This document shows positions 34,259 through 42,387 of a stretch of DNA of 64,000 nucleotides, one piece after another. Origin of the DNA: Sporomusa ovata DSM 2662 (GTDB lineage: Bacteria; Bacillota; Negativicutes; Sporomusales; Sporomusaceae); assembly GCF_000445445.1 (NCBI RefSeq), contig NZ_ASXP01000004.1:372001-436000 (forward strand), given 5' to 3'. Each line of letters begins with the position of its first letter. Position 1 is the stretch's first letter. The position numbers and the translations under genes were made by a program. The notes under the pieces were generated by a model. The model saw nothing but the letters and a program-made list of their open reading frames with translations. It was not told the DNA's origin and did no database searches.

Positions 34259-35497
34259 ATGAAACAGGTTCTTATCATTGGCGGCGGTGCTGCCGGCCTT
34301 ATGGCAGCAGTCAGCGCCGCACAGCATGGAGCTAAGGTAACAATATTGGAAAAAATGAAGGGTATCGGTCGTAAAATACTCATTACGGGAAAGGGACGCT
34401 GTAATCTTACTAATAGCTGTGATATTTCTGAACTAGTAAAAAATATGCCAGGGAACGGTTCCTTTTTGTACAGCGCCTTTCATGCCTTTAGCAATCTTGA
34501 CAGTATTGAATTCTTTAATCAAGCCGGGTTACCAACAAAGGTGGAACGCGGCGGACGAGTCTTTCCAGTTAGCGATCAGGCTAAAGATGTCATTAAAGCA
34601 TTCGCCAGACAACTGGCTAAACTGGATGTTGCTGTTAAATTGGGGCAGCCGGTAAAAAAACTAATCGTAGAAAATGGACGGGCCGTTGGCGCTGCCACGA
34701 TGGATGCTGAGTATCGGGCTGATGCTATAATCGTCACCACAGGTGGCGCATCCTATCCGGGTACAGGCTCATCAGGCGATGGCTATCGCTTGGCTGAAGC
34801 TATCGGCCATACCATTATACCGCTTAAACCGTCCTTGGTACCGCTGGAGGTCGAAGAAGAATGGATAACTGAGCTGCAGGGATTATCACTCAAAAATGTT
34901 ACGGCAACTATTATCTGTGACGGTAAAAAAGTGGCTGATGAATTTGGTGAGCTGCTATTCACCCATTATGGCTTGTCTGGACCGATAATTCTATCCTTGA
35001 GCAAAAAGGTCGCAGAACTATTTGTTACCACTCCTGGTAAAGAAGTAACAATAGAAATTAATCTAAAACCGGCACTCAGCATGGAGATTTTGGACAAGCG
35101 ATTACAACGTGATTTCACCAAATTTGCCAAAAAACAATTAAAAAATTCCTTGCATGAACTACTGCCAAGCAAACTAATTCCTGTTGTGATTGACTTGTCG
35201 TTTATCGACGCCGATAAATTTGTTCATCAGATTACTAAAGAAGAACGCTCCCGTTTACTGAATGTTTTACAGCATCTCACATTTACAATTTCTCAAACCC
35301 GGCCGGTGACTGATGCTATCGTAACCGCCGGTGGTGTCAGTACTAAAGAAATAGATGCCCGCACAATGGAGTCTAAAGTGGTCAACGCGCTTTTTTTTGC
35401 GGGAGAGGTCATTGATATCGACGGTTACACTGGTGGTTTTAATTTGCAAGCAGCCTTCTCTACCGGTTATGTGGCCGGCAAGTATGCTGCGACGTAA
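34259..35497 (+). CDS. HI0933/BaiN family NAD(P)/FAD-dependent oxidoreductase
   Basis: 412 residues. FAD motif IIGGGAAGLMAAVSAAQHGA at 5-24; the family hallmark GRKILITGKGRCNLTNS near 40; TTGGASYPGTGSSGDGY near 160; and the C-terminal GGVSTKEIDARTMES and GYTGGFNLQAAFSTG. A widespread flavoprotein whose physiological substrate is generally unknown; BaiN itself acts on bile acid intermediates, which is unlikely here. Shares the strand with rluB but is separated by a terminator. Confidence 0.9.
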   Translation: MKQVLIIGGGAAGLMAAVSAAQHGAKVTILEKMKGIGRKILITGKGRCNLTNSCDISELVKNMPGNGSFLYSAFHAFSNLDSIEFFNQAGLPTKVERGGRVFPVSDQAKDVIKAFARQLAKLDVAVKLGQPVKKLIVENGRAVGAATMDAEYRADAIIVTTGGASYPGTGSSGDGYRLAEAIGHTIIPLKPSLVPLEVEEEWITELQGLSLKNVTATIICDGKKVADEFGELLFTHYGLSGPIILSLSKKVAELFVTTPGKEVTIEINLKPALSMEILDKRLQRDFTKFAKKQLKNSLHELLPSKLIPVVIDLSFIDADKFVHQITKEERSRLLNVLQHLTFTISQTRPVTDAIVTAGGVSTKEIDARTMESKVVNALFFAGEVIDIDGYTGGFNLQAAFSTGYVAGKYAAT

Positions 35498-35567
35498 AAC
35501 TTAATACTATGTTTGCAGGCCAGGCGGGTGGTGTATTGATATAGAGATAGCGATAGGAGGGAGTCGT

Positions 35568-36128
35568 ATGGAAAACAGAAATAACAGGTTCCGCCGCAAA
35601 TACTTTATTACTATTGATCGCTTGCTTATAAGACTGACGACAATGGCTGTTATCCTGTTAGTAGTTGTTCAAGCACTCCTCTTACATGACGAAACCCGGA
35701 AATATTTATCGCTGGTAGATAAATTGGAGGGAGAACAACTAACTTCTCCCCCTACCATGTATGCTGCTGACATTTCCCGGGTTGACCCGAATAAAATAAT
35801 GACTGCAGTAGATAAAGTTATTGCTAAATCTATACGTTCTTTACGTTCTGGTCAAGAGATTACGATCCGAATGATTACCCCGGCAGCTACTGGCGATGGA
35901 TTGTTAACAATAAATGGTGAAGTAGCTGGCAACTTTGCCAAGGGAAATCTCGAAGTTACTGTATATAATGGTGATTATATTGAAATTGATGTTACCAAGC
36001 TTACAAAGCCTGCTCAATTTATTATTGATACCCATAAAAATGATCGGATACTATCACCGTTAGATGGTATTCTACTCCAAAGCCAGAGTAATGTTATAGT
36101 TGTCGGCAAGGTTATAGTAAAACGCTAA
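35568..36128 (+). CDS. single-pass membrane protein of unknown function
   Basis: 186 residues. A basic N-terminus (NRNNRFRRKYF), then one membrane helix at about 24-44 (LIRLTTMAVILLVVVQALLL), then an outside domain with beta character (ITIRMITPAATGDGLLTING, VTVYNGDYIEIDVTKL). AGGAGGGAG before the ATG is strong. Not recognised. It precedes aroF but with a ~115-base gap holding a weak hairpin, so it is likely a separate unit. Confidence 0.7.
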   Translation: MENRNNRFRRKYFITIDRLLIRLTTMAVILLVVVQALLLHDETRKYLSLVDKLEGEQLTSPPTMYAADISRVDPNKIMTAVDKVIAKSIRSLRSGQEITIRMITPAATGDGLLTINGEVAGNFAKGNLEVTVYNGDYIEIDVTKLTKPAQFIIDTHKNDRILSPLDGILLQSQSNVIVVGKVIVKR

Positions 36129-36244
36129 ACTATTGTTGGAAATCTATCAGATAAAATTGCCAACAGTTGTTAAAGATTAGAGGAAATTTTTATTTGGCAG
36201 GGAAATTATATTAATATATTTTTCGATATTTGTGGAGGCCTATT

Positions 36245-37099
36245 ATGATAACACCTTACAAATTGGCCAGCAGAGAATTGCAGCAAAAAAATACTGTTGT
36301 CAAGGTTGGCAGCGCCAGTTTTGGTGGTAACTCCATACCTGTTATTGCCGGACCATGTGCGATTGAAAGTTATGAGCAGCTATATCAAGCCGGTGTAAGT
36401 GCCAAAGCCGCCGGCGCAGCTATGCTGCGCGGTGGCGCATATAAACCACGTACCTCACCCTATAGTTTTCAGGGATTAGAAAAAAAAGGACTGGAAATAA
36501 TCAAGAAAGTTGGGCGAGAATTAGCTTTGCCGGTTATCTCGGAAGTAACTGATCCGCGTAACGTAGAGTTAATGGCAGAATATGTAGATATGCTGCAAAT
36601 TGGCACACGTAATATGCAAAACTTCGTGTTACTTAAAGAAGCAGCCTTGAGCAAGAAGCCGGTTTTGCTTAAACGTGGTCTGGCGGCAACTATCGAGGAA
36701 TGGCTTATGGCTGCCGAATACATACTGTCAAGTGGCAATAATCAAATCGTACTTTGTGAACGGGGGATCAGGACGTATGAACCCTATACACGAAATACCT
36801 TAGATTTGACCGCCGTGCCGATAATTAAACATCTAAGTCACTTGCCTGTTATTGTTGATCCCAGCCATGGTACAGGCAGTTGGCGTTGGGTTAGTCCTAT
36901 GGCCAAGGCTGCGATAGCTGCCGGGGCAGACGGCCTCTTAATTGAAATGCACCAAAACCCGGAAGAAGCCTTGTCTGATGGACCACAGTCCTTAACACCG
37001 GAAAATTTTGCCCGACTTATGGTTGAGTTGAGTAGTTTAACCACCGTACTTGGTCGTTCATTAACAACAAAATCAAATAGTAAAGAGGGAAGATTATGA
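36245..37099 (+). CDS. aroF: 3-deoxy-7-phosphoheptulonate synthase (DAHP synthase)
   Basis: 284 residues from ATG 36245 (GTGGAGGCC upstream is the ribosome site, not the start). A class I-beta type enzyme: VIAGPCAIESYEQ near 33, MLRGGAYKPRTSPYSFQG near 60, GTRNMQNF, LLKRGLAATIEEWL, and DPSHGTGSW. Joins PEP and erythrose-4-phosphate, the first shikimate step. No fused chorismate mutase domain and no ACT domain, so feedback control is not obvious. Its stop overlaps the aroA start (ATGA), so they are translationally coupled. Confidence 0.94.
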   Translation: MITPYKLASRELQQKNTVVKVGSASFGGNSIPVIAGPCAIESYEQLYQAGVSAKAAGAAMLRGGAYKPRTSPYSFQGLEKKGLEIIKKVGRELALPVISEVTDPRNVELMAEYVDMLQIGTRNMQNFVLLKEAALSKKPVLLKRGLAATIEEWLMAAEYILSSGNNQIVLCERGIRTYEPYTRNTLDLTAVPIIKHLSHLPVIVDPSHGTGSWRWVSPMAKAAIAAGADGLLIEMHQNPEEALSDGPQSLTPENFARLMVELSSLTTVLGRSLTTKSNSKEGRL

Positions 37100-38394
37100 A
37101 CAAAATCATTAAAATAGCAAAAACCGGAGGCTTAACAGGGGCAATCACGATTCCCGGAGACAAGTCAATATCACATCGAAGTATCATGCTGTCCGGGCTT
37201 GCGGATACGCCAGTGACAATAACAAATTTTTTGCATGCGGCTGACTGCTGGTCAACAATTAATTGTATGCGGGCCTTAGGGGTAAGCGTTGAGGAAGATA
37301 GGGGCGGCGTACTTACGGTCCAAGGTAAGGGGTTCTATGGACTGAGCGAGTCTGGTGATGTACTTGACGCTGGTAATTCGGGAACCACCATCAGGCTGTT
37401 AACAGGCTTACTGGGTGCTCAGCCGTTTTTTAGCGTTCTGACAGGTGATGCTTCCATTAGAAAACGTCCGATGGCGCGAGTAATCGCACCACTTGCAAAA
37501 ATGGGCTTACAAATAGCAGGACGTGGTCAATCACGCTATGCGCCGCTGGCCATCAGTGCACCTGAGCAAGTCCGCGGTATTGAATACGATATGCCTGTTG
37601 CCAGCGCCCAGGTAAAGTCAGCGATATTGCTGGCAGCACTTTATGCCAATACGCCGACTACCATTATAGAACCCATACCCTCACGCGATCATACAGAGCG
37701 CATGTTTGAAACATTTGGGATACCTGTGAAACGGGAAGGACGGGCTATTATCCTTGAACCGGTACAAAAAATTGCCGCGCCCAAGCGCCTTGATGTACCT
37801 GGCGATATTAGTTCAGCTGCTTTTTGGTTGGTAGCGGCATCGATCATTCCTAATAGTGAACTAGCCTTAATTAATGTTGGTATTAATCCGACGCGTACGG
37901 GTATTCTCGATGTCTTAGCGCAAATGGGGGCAGATATAGCCATTACCAATAATCGCTGGAGCGGACAGGAACCGGTCGCTGATATTATTGTTCGTTCGGC
38001 TAATCTAAAAGGCGTGACGATTGAAGCTGAGATTATCCCGCGTCTTATTGATGAAATCCCCATACTTGCCGTAGCTGCTTTATTTGCCAAGGGACAAACG
38101 GTTGTTAAAGGTGCCGAAGAGCTCCGGGTAAAAGAAACCGATCGTTTAAAGGCCATTGCACTCGAACTGGGAAAAATGGGAGCTACAATTATTGAAAATC
38201 CGGATGGCCTTGTTATCGATGGACCACAAAGTATAAACTCTGCTAGCTGCGATTCCCACCATGACCATCGTATGGCCATGTCGCTGGCGGTTGCCGGCTT
38301 GGCCGCTCAAGGTGTTACAATTAACGAACCGGACTGTGTAAAAATTTCTTATCCTGACTTTTTTGACGTTTTATCTAAGTTTCGACAGGATTAA
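37096..38394 (+). CDS. aroA: 3-phosphoshikimate 1-carboxyvinyltransferase (EPSP synthase)
   Basis: 432 residues, normal length. IPGDKSISHRSIMLSGLA near 16, LDAGNSGTTIRLLTGLL near 93, RKRPMARVI, ASAQVKSAILLAALYA, and DHRMAMSLAVAGL near the end. Transfers enolpyruvyl from PEP to shikimate-3-phosphate. Overlaps aroF by 4 bases and is followed 14 bases later by cmk, so aroF-aroA-cmk-plsC is one operon. Confidence 0.97.
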   Translation: MNKIIKIAKTGGLTGAITIPGDKSISHRSIMLSGLADTPVTITNFLHAADCWSTINCMRALGVSVEEDRGGVLTVQGKGFYGLSESGDVLDAGNSGTTIRLLTGLLGAQPFFSVLTGDASIRKRPMARVIAPLAKMGLQIAGRGQSRYAPLAISAPEQVRGIEYDMPVASAQVKSAILLAALYANTPTTIIEPIPSRDHTERMFETFGIPVKREGRAIILEPVQKIAAPKRLDVPGDISSAAFWLVAASIIPNSELALINVGINPTRTGILDVLAQMGADIAITNNRWSGQEPVADIIVRSANLKGVTIEAEIIPRLIDEIPILAVAALFAKGQTVVKGAEELRVKETDRLKAIALELGKMGATIIENPDGLVIDGPQSINSASCDSHHDHRMAMSLAVAGLAAQGVTINEPDCVKISYPDFFDVLSKFRQD

Positions 38395-38408
38395 CAAGGA
38401 GACAACTT

Positions 38409-39083
38409 ATGAAGCGATTAATTATTGCCATTGATGGGCCGGCTGGTGCAGGAAAAAGTACTGTGGCTAAGCTTACTGCCCAAAAATTAAATTATAACTA
38501 TATCGACACCGGGGCTATGTACCGGGCAGTAGCCTGGCAGACACTCCAACAGGGCGTTGAACCTTCTAATCAAGCAATTGCTGAATTAGCCCAAAATCTT
38601 GACTTAAAGCTGGACTATAGAAATGGCAAAACGAATATAACTGTAGCCGGCCAGGATATTACCGAGGCTATTCGCACTCCGGAAGTTAGCCGTCTTGTAC
38701 CCAAGATAGCACAAGTAGCCGAAGTTAGAGAGGTTATGTTAAAATTACAGCAGGATATGGCCGGACTGGGTGGGGTTGTTATGGATGGCCGTGATATTGG
38801 TACCCATGTCTTACCACAGGCCGATATAAAAATTTTTTTGACTGCCTCAATTGCCGAACGGGCTAAACGCCGCTGGCAGGAGTTAGTAGCTAAGGGGTAC
38901 ACAATACAATTGAGTGAACTGGAAGCTGAAATTGCTTACCGCGATAAGGAAGACTGCGAACGTGAACTTGCCCCGTTACTAGCCGCACCTGATGCTATTC
39001 ACATTGATACTACCGAACTATCTATTGAAGCTACGGTTAAAAAAATAATAGACTTGTGTAAGGAGAAACTGACAGGTGTATGA
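38409..39083 (+). CDS. cmk: (d)CMP kinase
   Basis: 224 residues. P-loop GPAGAGKST at 9-17, YIDTGAMYRAVAWQ near 35, VVMDGRDIGTHVLPQADIKI near 125, and a YRDKEDCER region near 180. Phosphorylates CMP and dCMP. Overlaps plsC by 8 bases. cmk-plsC-ispH is a common order in Clostridia and Negativicutes. Confidence 0.96.
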   Translation: MKRLIIAIDGPAGAGKSTVAKLTAQKLNYNYIDTGAMYRAVAWQTLQQGVEPSNQAIAELAQNLDLKLDYRNGKTNITVAGQDITEAIRTPEVSRLVPKIAQVAEVREVMLKLQQDMAGLGGVVMDGRDIGTHVLPQADIKIFLTASIAERAKRRWQELVAKGYTIQLSELEAEIAYRDKEDCERELAPLLAAPDAIHIDTTELSIEATVKKIIDLCKEKLTGV

Positions 39084-39684
39084 ATTATTGCGTATGTTTT
39101 TTGCCGTTCTTTTTTCAATCGCATTTCGCTGGAGAACTTTCGGAATTGAGAATATTCCTGCCGGCGGCGCTATCATTGCAGCAAATCATATAAGCCTTTG
39201 GGACCCACCGGTAGTCGGTACCGCCTTACCACGCCGAGCGCACTTTATGGCTAAGGAAGAGTTATTTGCCAATCCGGTATTTGGCTGGCTGATTAGCAAA
39301 TTAGGGGCTTTTCCCGTAAAACGCGGCGCAGCCGACAGAACTGCAATTAAAACCGCATTAACACTCCTTAAAAAAGGGTCTATTCTGGTGATATTTCCCG
39401 AAGGAACCCGTAGTAAAGATGGAAAACTAGGGACTCCGGAAGCAGGACTGGCTCTGCTGGCGCTCAAGGCTGGTGTCCCGGTTATTCCTGCTGCTATAAC
39501 TGGCACAAATAAGATATTTCGTGCTGGTCATGTGCTGCCTAAGTTTTGCATACGATTTGGTAAACCAATCCTGCCTGGCTGCGACAATGCCGGTAAAGAA
39601 AGTATGGAAAAAATGAGTACCCAGGTTATGACTGAAATTAGTTACCTGCTGGAAGAAGCAGATTCAATAACTAAGCAGGTATAA
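39076..39684 (+). CDS. plsC: 1-acyl-sn-glycerol-3-phosphate acyltransferase
   Basis: 202 residues from a GTG start with AAGGAGAAA upstream, overlapping cmk. Catalytic NHISLWDPP (HX4D) near 37, LGAFPVKRGAADR, FPEGTRSKDGKLG (the glycerol-phosphate-binding block), and VPVIPAAITGT. Acylates lysophosphatidic acid at the inner membrane. Two bases separate it from lytS. Confidence 0.93.
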   Translation: MYELLRMFFAVLFSIAFRWRTFGIENIPAGGAIIAANHISLWDPPVVGTALPRRAHFMAKEELFANPVFGWLISKLGAFPVKRGAADRTAIKTALTLLKKGSILVIFPEGTRSKDGKLGTPEAGLALLALKAGVPVIPAAITGTNKIFRAGHVLPKFCIRFGKPILPGCDNAGKESMEKMSTQVMTEISYLLEEADSITKQV

Positions 39685-39686
39685 AT

Positions 39687-41411
39687 ATGGAAAACACGAC
39701 AATTGAAGTGTTAGACACAAACTTATCCATAATCTTAGTGCAGCGGATTGCCATAATCGCTGTTTTCGCCTATGTATTATCTCATACACAAGCATTTAGA
39801 CTAATATTTAAAAAAAATACCACGGCCCGCGAAAAACTCATATTGGTCTTTATCTTTTTAATGATCTCTATTGCCGGCACATATTTTGGTATCCCTATTG
39901 AAGGCGCACTTGCTAATGTCCGGGATACGGGAACCATTGTCGCCGGCCTCCTGGCCGGACCGGCAGTTGGAACCGCAGTTGGCCTGATTAGCGGTCTCCA
40001 TCGCGTTTGTCTGGGAGGCTATACGGCGCTGCAATGCGGTATTGCTACCTTGCTTGGCGGTATCCTTGCAGGTTACATCCACAAACAAACAAAGCCTAAA
40101 ACTCCTGAATGGATTACCGGTGTACTTACCGGCGTTGGCGTTATTTTGCTCAGTATGGGGTTAATTGTATTATTTGCTAAACCTTATGAAACAGCCGTAT
40201 CACTTGTGACACAAATTACCATTCCCATGGTAACGGCCAACTCTCTGGGAATAGCCATCTTTATGATTATTATTCATAATGCCCGGGAACATCAGACCAA
40301 AATTGCTGCTCTACAAACACACAGAGCGCTTAGAATAGCCAATGTAACTTTGCCCCACTTTCGGCAGGGACTTAATTCAATATCGGCTGAAAAGGTGGCG
40401 GTCAACATATTAAGCATGACTTCAGCTGCAGCAGTAGCAATTACTGACTTGGAGCGGGTCTTAACTCATATTGGATTAGGAAATGATCACCATGCCAAAG
40501 GAATGCCGGTATTTACCAAACTAACCAAAGCTTGCCTGGCTCAGGGACAGATTACTGTAGCCCAGAGCAAAAAAGAAATTGGCTGTACGGTATCGTCTTG
40601 TCCCTTAAAATCAGCCATAGTAGTACCGCTTTACTGCCGGGATGAGCTTGTCGGGACTCTGAAAATGTATTATGCCCACGAAGAAGCACTTACAGCACTT
40701 GATATTGAATTTGCTCAAGGTCTTGGACAGGTATTTGGTACCCAGCTTGAATTATCAGCCCTTCAGCATAAGGCAGAATTGGCCGCAAAAGCCGAACTCA
40801 AAGCGCTCAGAGCGCAAATAAATCCGCATTTTCTATTTAATTCGCTAAATACGATTGTTTCTTTCTGCCGTACCAATCCAGATAAAGCACGCCAGCTCTT
40901 AATCGAATTGAGCGAGTTTTTCCGCCGCAGTCTGAAAACGGCCCGTGATTTTATAACTCTCCAAGAAGAATTGGAGCATGTAGACTCGTATCTAACCCTG
41001 GAACAAGCCCGGTTTGGCGACAGGCTGATTATTGAACAAGATGTTGCCCCAGATACTCTTGCGATATTAATTCCTACGTTCACACTTCAGCCCTTAGTGG
41101 AAAACGCGGTAAAGCATGGTCTCTTAGCTAAAGCGGCTGGAGGTACCATTCAGATTGTTGCTAAATTGACCGGGAACCATGTCGAAATTGCCATAACCGA
41201 TAATGGTCAGGGCATTCCCCCCGATATCCGGGAGCAAGTGCTGGAACCGGGATTTGGCAAAGGTGCAGGCGTGGGACTAACCAATGTTAATGAACGGCTT
41301 AAAGCCATATATGGAATCAAATATGCTCTCGCCATTCACAGTGTGAAAGGGCAGGGGACAACAGTATTGCTTCGTATTCCTATTGACGCAGAGGTGGTTG
41401 TGAATGACTGA
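39687..41411 (+). CDS. LytS-family sensor histidine kinase
   Basis: 574 residues. N-terminal 5TM-LYT membrane region (residues ~10-200) with the family segments NVRDTGTIVAGLLAGPAVG and GLHRVCLGG. A GAF-type domain (about 225-360) with CTVSSCPLKSAIVVPL follows, then the His_kinase domain with QINPHFLFNSLNTI (His 381) and HATPase ITDNGQGIPPDI. LytS/BtsS/YpdA kinases respond to small carboxylates such as pyruvate or to membrane state. Overlaps the regulator gene by 8 bases. The neighbouring cstA gene supports a pyruvate or related nutrient signal (inference). Confidence 0.92.
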   Translation: MENTTIEVLDTNLSIILVQRIAIIAVFAYVLSHTQAFRLIFKKNTTAREKLILVFIFLMISIAGTYFGIPIEGALANVRDTGTIVAGLLAGPAVGTAVGLISGLHRVCLGGYTALQCGIATLLGGILAGYIHKQTKPKTPEWITGVLTGVGVILLSMGLIVLFAKPYETAVSLVTQITIPMVTANSLGIAIFMIIIHNAREHQTKIAALQTHRALRIANVTLPHFRQGLNSISAEKVAVNILSMTSAAAVAITDLERVLTHIGLGNDHHAKGMPVFTKLTKACLAQGQITVAQSKKEIGCTVSSCPLKSAIVVPLYCRDELVGTLKMYYAHEEALTALDIEFAQGLGQVFGTQLELSALQHKAELAAKAELKALRAQINPHFLFNSLNTIVSFCRTNPDKARQLLIELSEFFRRSLKTARDFITLQEELEHVDSYLTLEQARFGDRLIIEQDVAPDTLAILIPTFTLQPLVENAVKHGLLAKAAGGTIQIVAKLTGNHVEIAITDNGQGIPPDIREQVLEPGFGKGAGVGLTNVNERLKAIYGIKYALAIHSVKGQGTTVLLRIPIDAEVVVND

Positions 41412-42171
41412 GCAATACCTTACAATTAGGGTTATGATTATTGATGACGAGGCACCGGCGCGCAGTGAGTTAAAATACCTATTAGAGCAATTTCCCGAAG
41501 TCACTGTTGTTGGGGAATTTTCAAGCGGTGAGGCAGCTCTTACTGCTATTCCGGCCCTGAATCCCCATTTAGCCTTCATGGATATTGAAATGGCAGGTTT
41601 AAATGGATTACAAACAGCCGAAAAAGTGAATTTTGCCAATGGCGTACCGCTGGTTGTTTTTGCCACTGCTCATGAAGAATTTGCCGTAAAAGCGTTCGAA
41701 CTTAACGCCGTCGATTATTTACTAAAGCCCTTCTCTGAAAAACGGGTGGTAAAATGTATTGAAAAAGTTCGTACACTACTCTCTGAATCAATGCCGGTAA
41801 ATTCCAATAAGCATAATAACGACTTGCCTGCACTCTATAGCTTACAGAGAATAGCAATAGAGCATAATGGCAAAGCCTTTGTAATTGACACTAAAGACAT
41901 TATTGCCGTGTATTGTACTGAAGGACAATTATCCATACGGACGGCTAATAGATGCTACTACTCCAATATGCCTCTCCAGGATTTGCAGTCTCGCCTTGAT
42001 GAACGCTTGTTTTTTCGTACACATCGTGCCTATCTTGTTAATATTGAAAAGATCCGCGAGATAATCCCATGGTTTAACGGTACATATAATTTAATAGTAG
42101 AGGGATTAACCGAAGAAATTCCCGTAAGTCGCCAGCAAGTCTCAAAGCTAAAAAGAATGTTTGGTTTGTGA
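41404..42171 (+). CDS. LytTR-family response regulator
   Basis: 255 residues. A receiver domain with the acidic pocket MIIDDEAPAR, phospho-acceptor Asp60 in LAFMDIEMAG, and the Lys in DYLLKPF. The C-terminal LytTR DNA-binding domain (about 150-255) has IIAVYCTEGQLSIRT, FFRTHRAYLVNIEKI and the terminal IPVSRQQVSKLKRMF. Partner of the LytS kinase. A direct-repeat operator of LytTR spacing lies 50 bases downstream, in front of cstA. Confidence 0.93.
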   Translation: MTEQYLTIRVMIIDDEAPARSELKYLLEQFPEVTVVGEFSSGEAALTAIPALNPHLAFMDIEMAGLNGLQTAEKVNFANGVPLVVFATAHEEFAVKAFELNAVDYLLKPFSEKRVVKCIEKVRTLLSESMPVNSNKHNNDLPALYSLQRIAIEHNGKAFVIDTKDIIAVYCTEGQLSIRTANRCYYSNMPLQDLQSRLDERLFFRTHRAYLVNIEKIREIIPWFNGTYNLIVEGLTEEIPVSRQQVSKLKRMFGL

Positions 42172-42220
42172 AAAGTCGTGTAACTATGTAAATAAATTCT
42201 GCCATTGACCAGGATAATAA

Positions 42221-42251
42221 TGTATTTCATCCTTTATTTTTGTCATTTCAC
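42221..42251 (+). promoter_or_regulatory. candidate LytTR operator upstream of cstA
   Basis: TGTATTTCAT (42221-42230) and GTCATTTCAC (42242-42251) are direct repeats with an 11-base gap, so a 21-bp period. Each matches the Escherichia coli YpdB site as I recall it (GGCATTTCAT, N11, GGCATTTCAT) at 8 of 10 positions. The site ends 10 bases before the -35 box. Confidence 0.7.
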
Positions 42252-42261
42252 CGCATACATA

Positions 42262-42290
42262 TTGTTAGCTAACACAATATACTGTATTAT
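42262..42290 (+). promoter_or_regulatory. cstA promoter
   Basis: TTGTTA (42262-42267), 17 bases, TATTAT (42285-42290). The weak -35 next to the direct repeats fits activator dependence. A long leader of about 90 bases follows, with a second AAAGGAGG at 42315 that has no start codon near it. Confidence 0.6.
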
Positions 42291-42387
42291 TTTACTATAA
42301 AGAAAATTCCAATGAAAGGAGGCTAGTAGTTACTACATAGGCTCTTCTTTATGTTCAACTTCTTATTTTGAAAGGAGGACTTATTAA

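Noticed and set aside
42351..42371. Six-codon upstream ORF (ATG TTC AAC TTC TTA TTT TGA) before cstA, possible leader peptide
   Set aside because: No ribosome site at a workable distance; the AAAGGAGG at 42315 is about 30 bases away.
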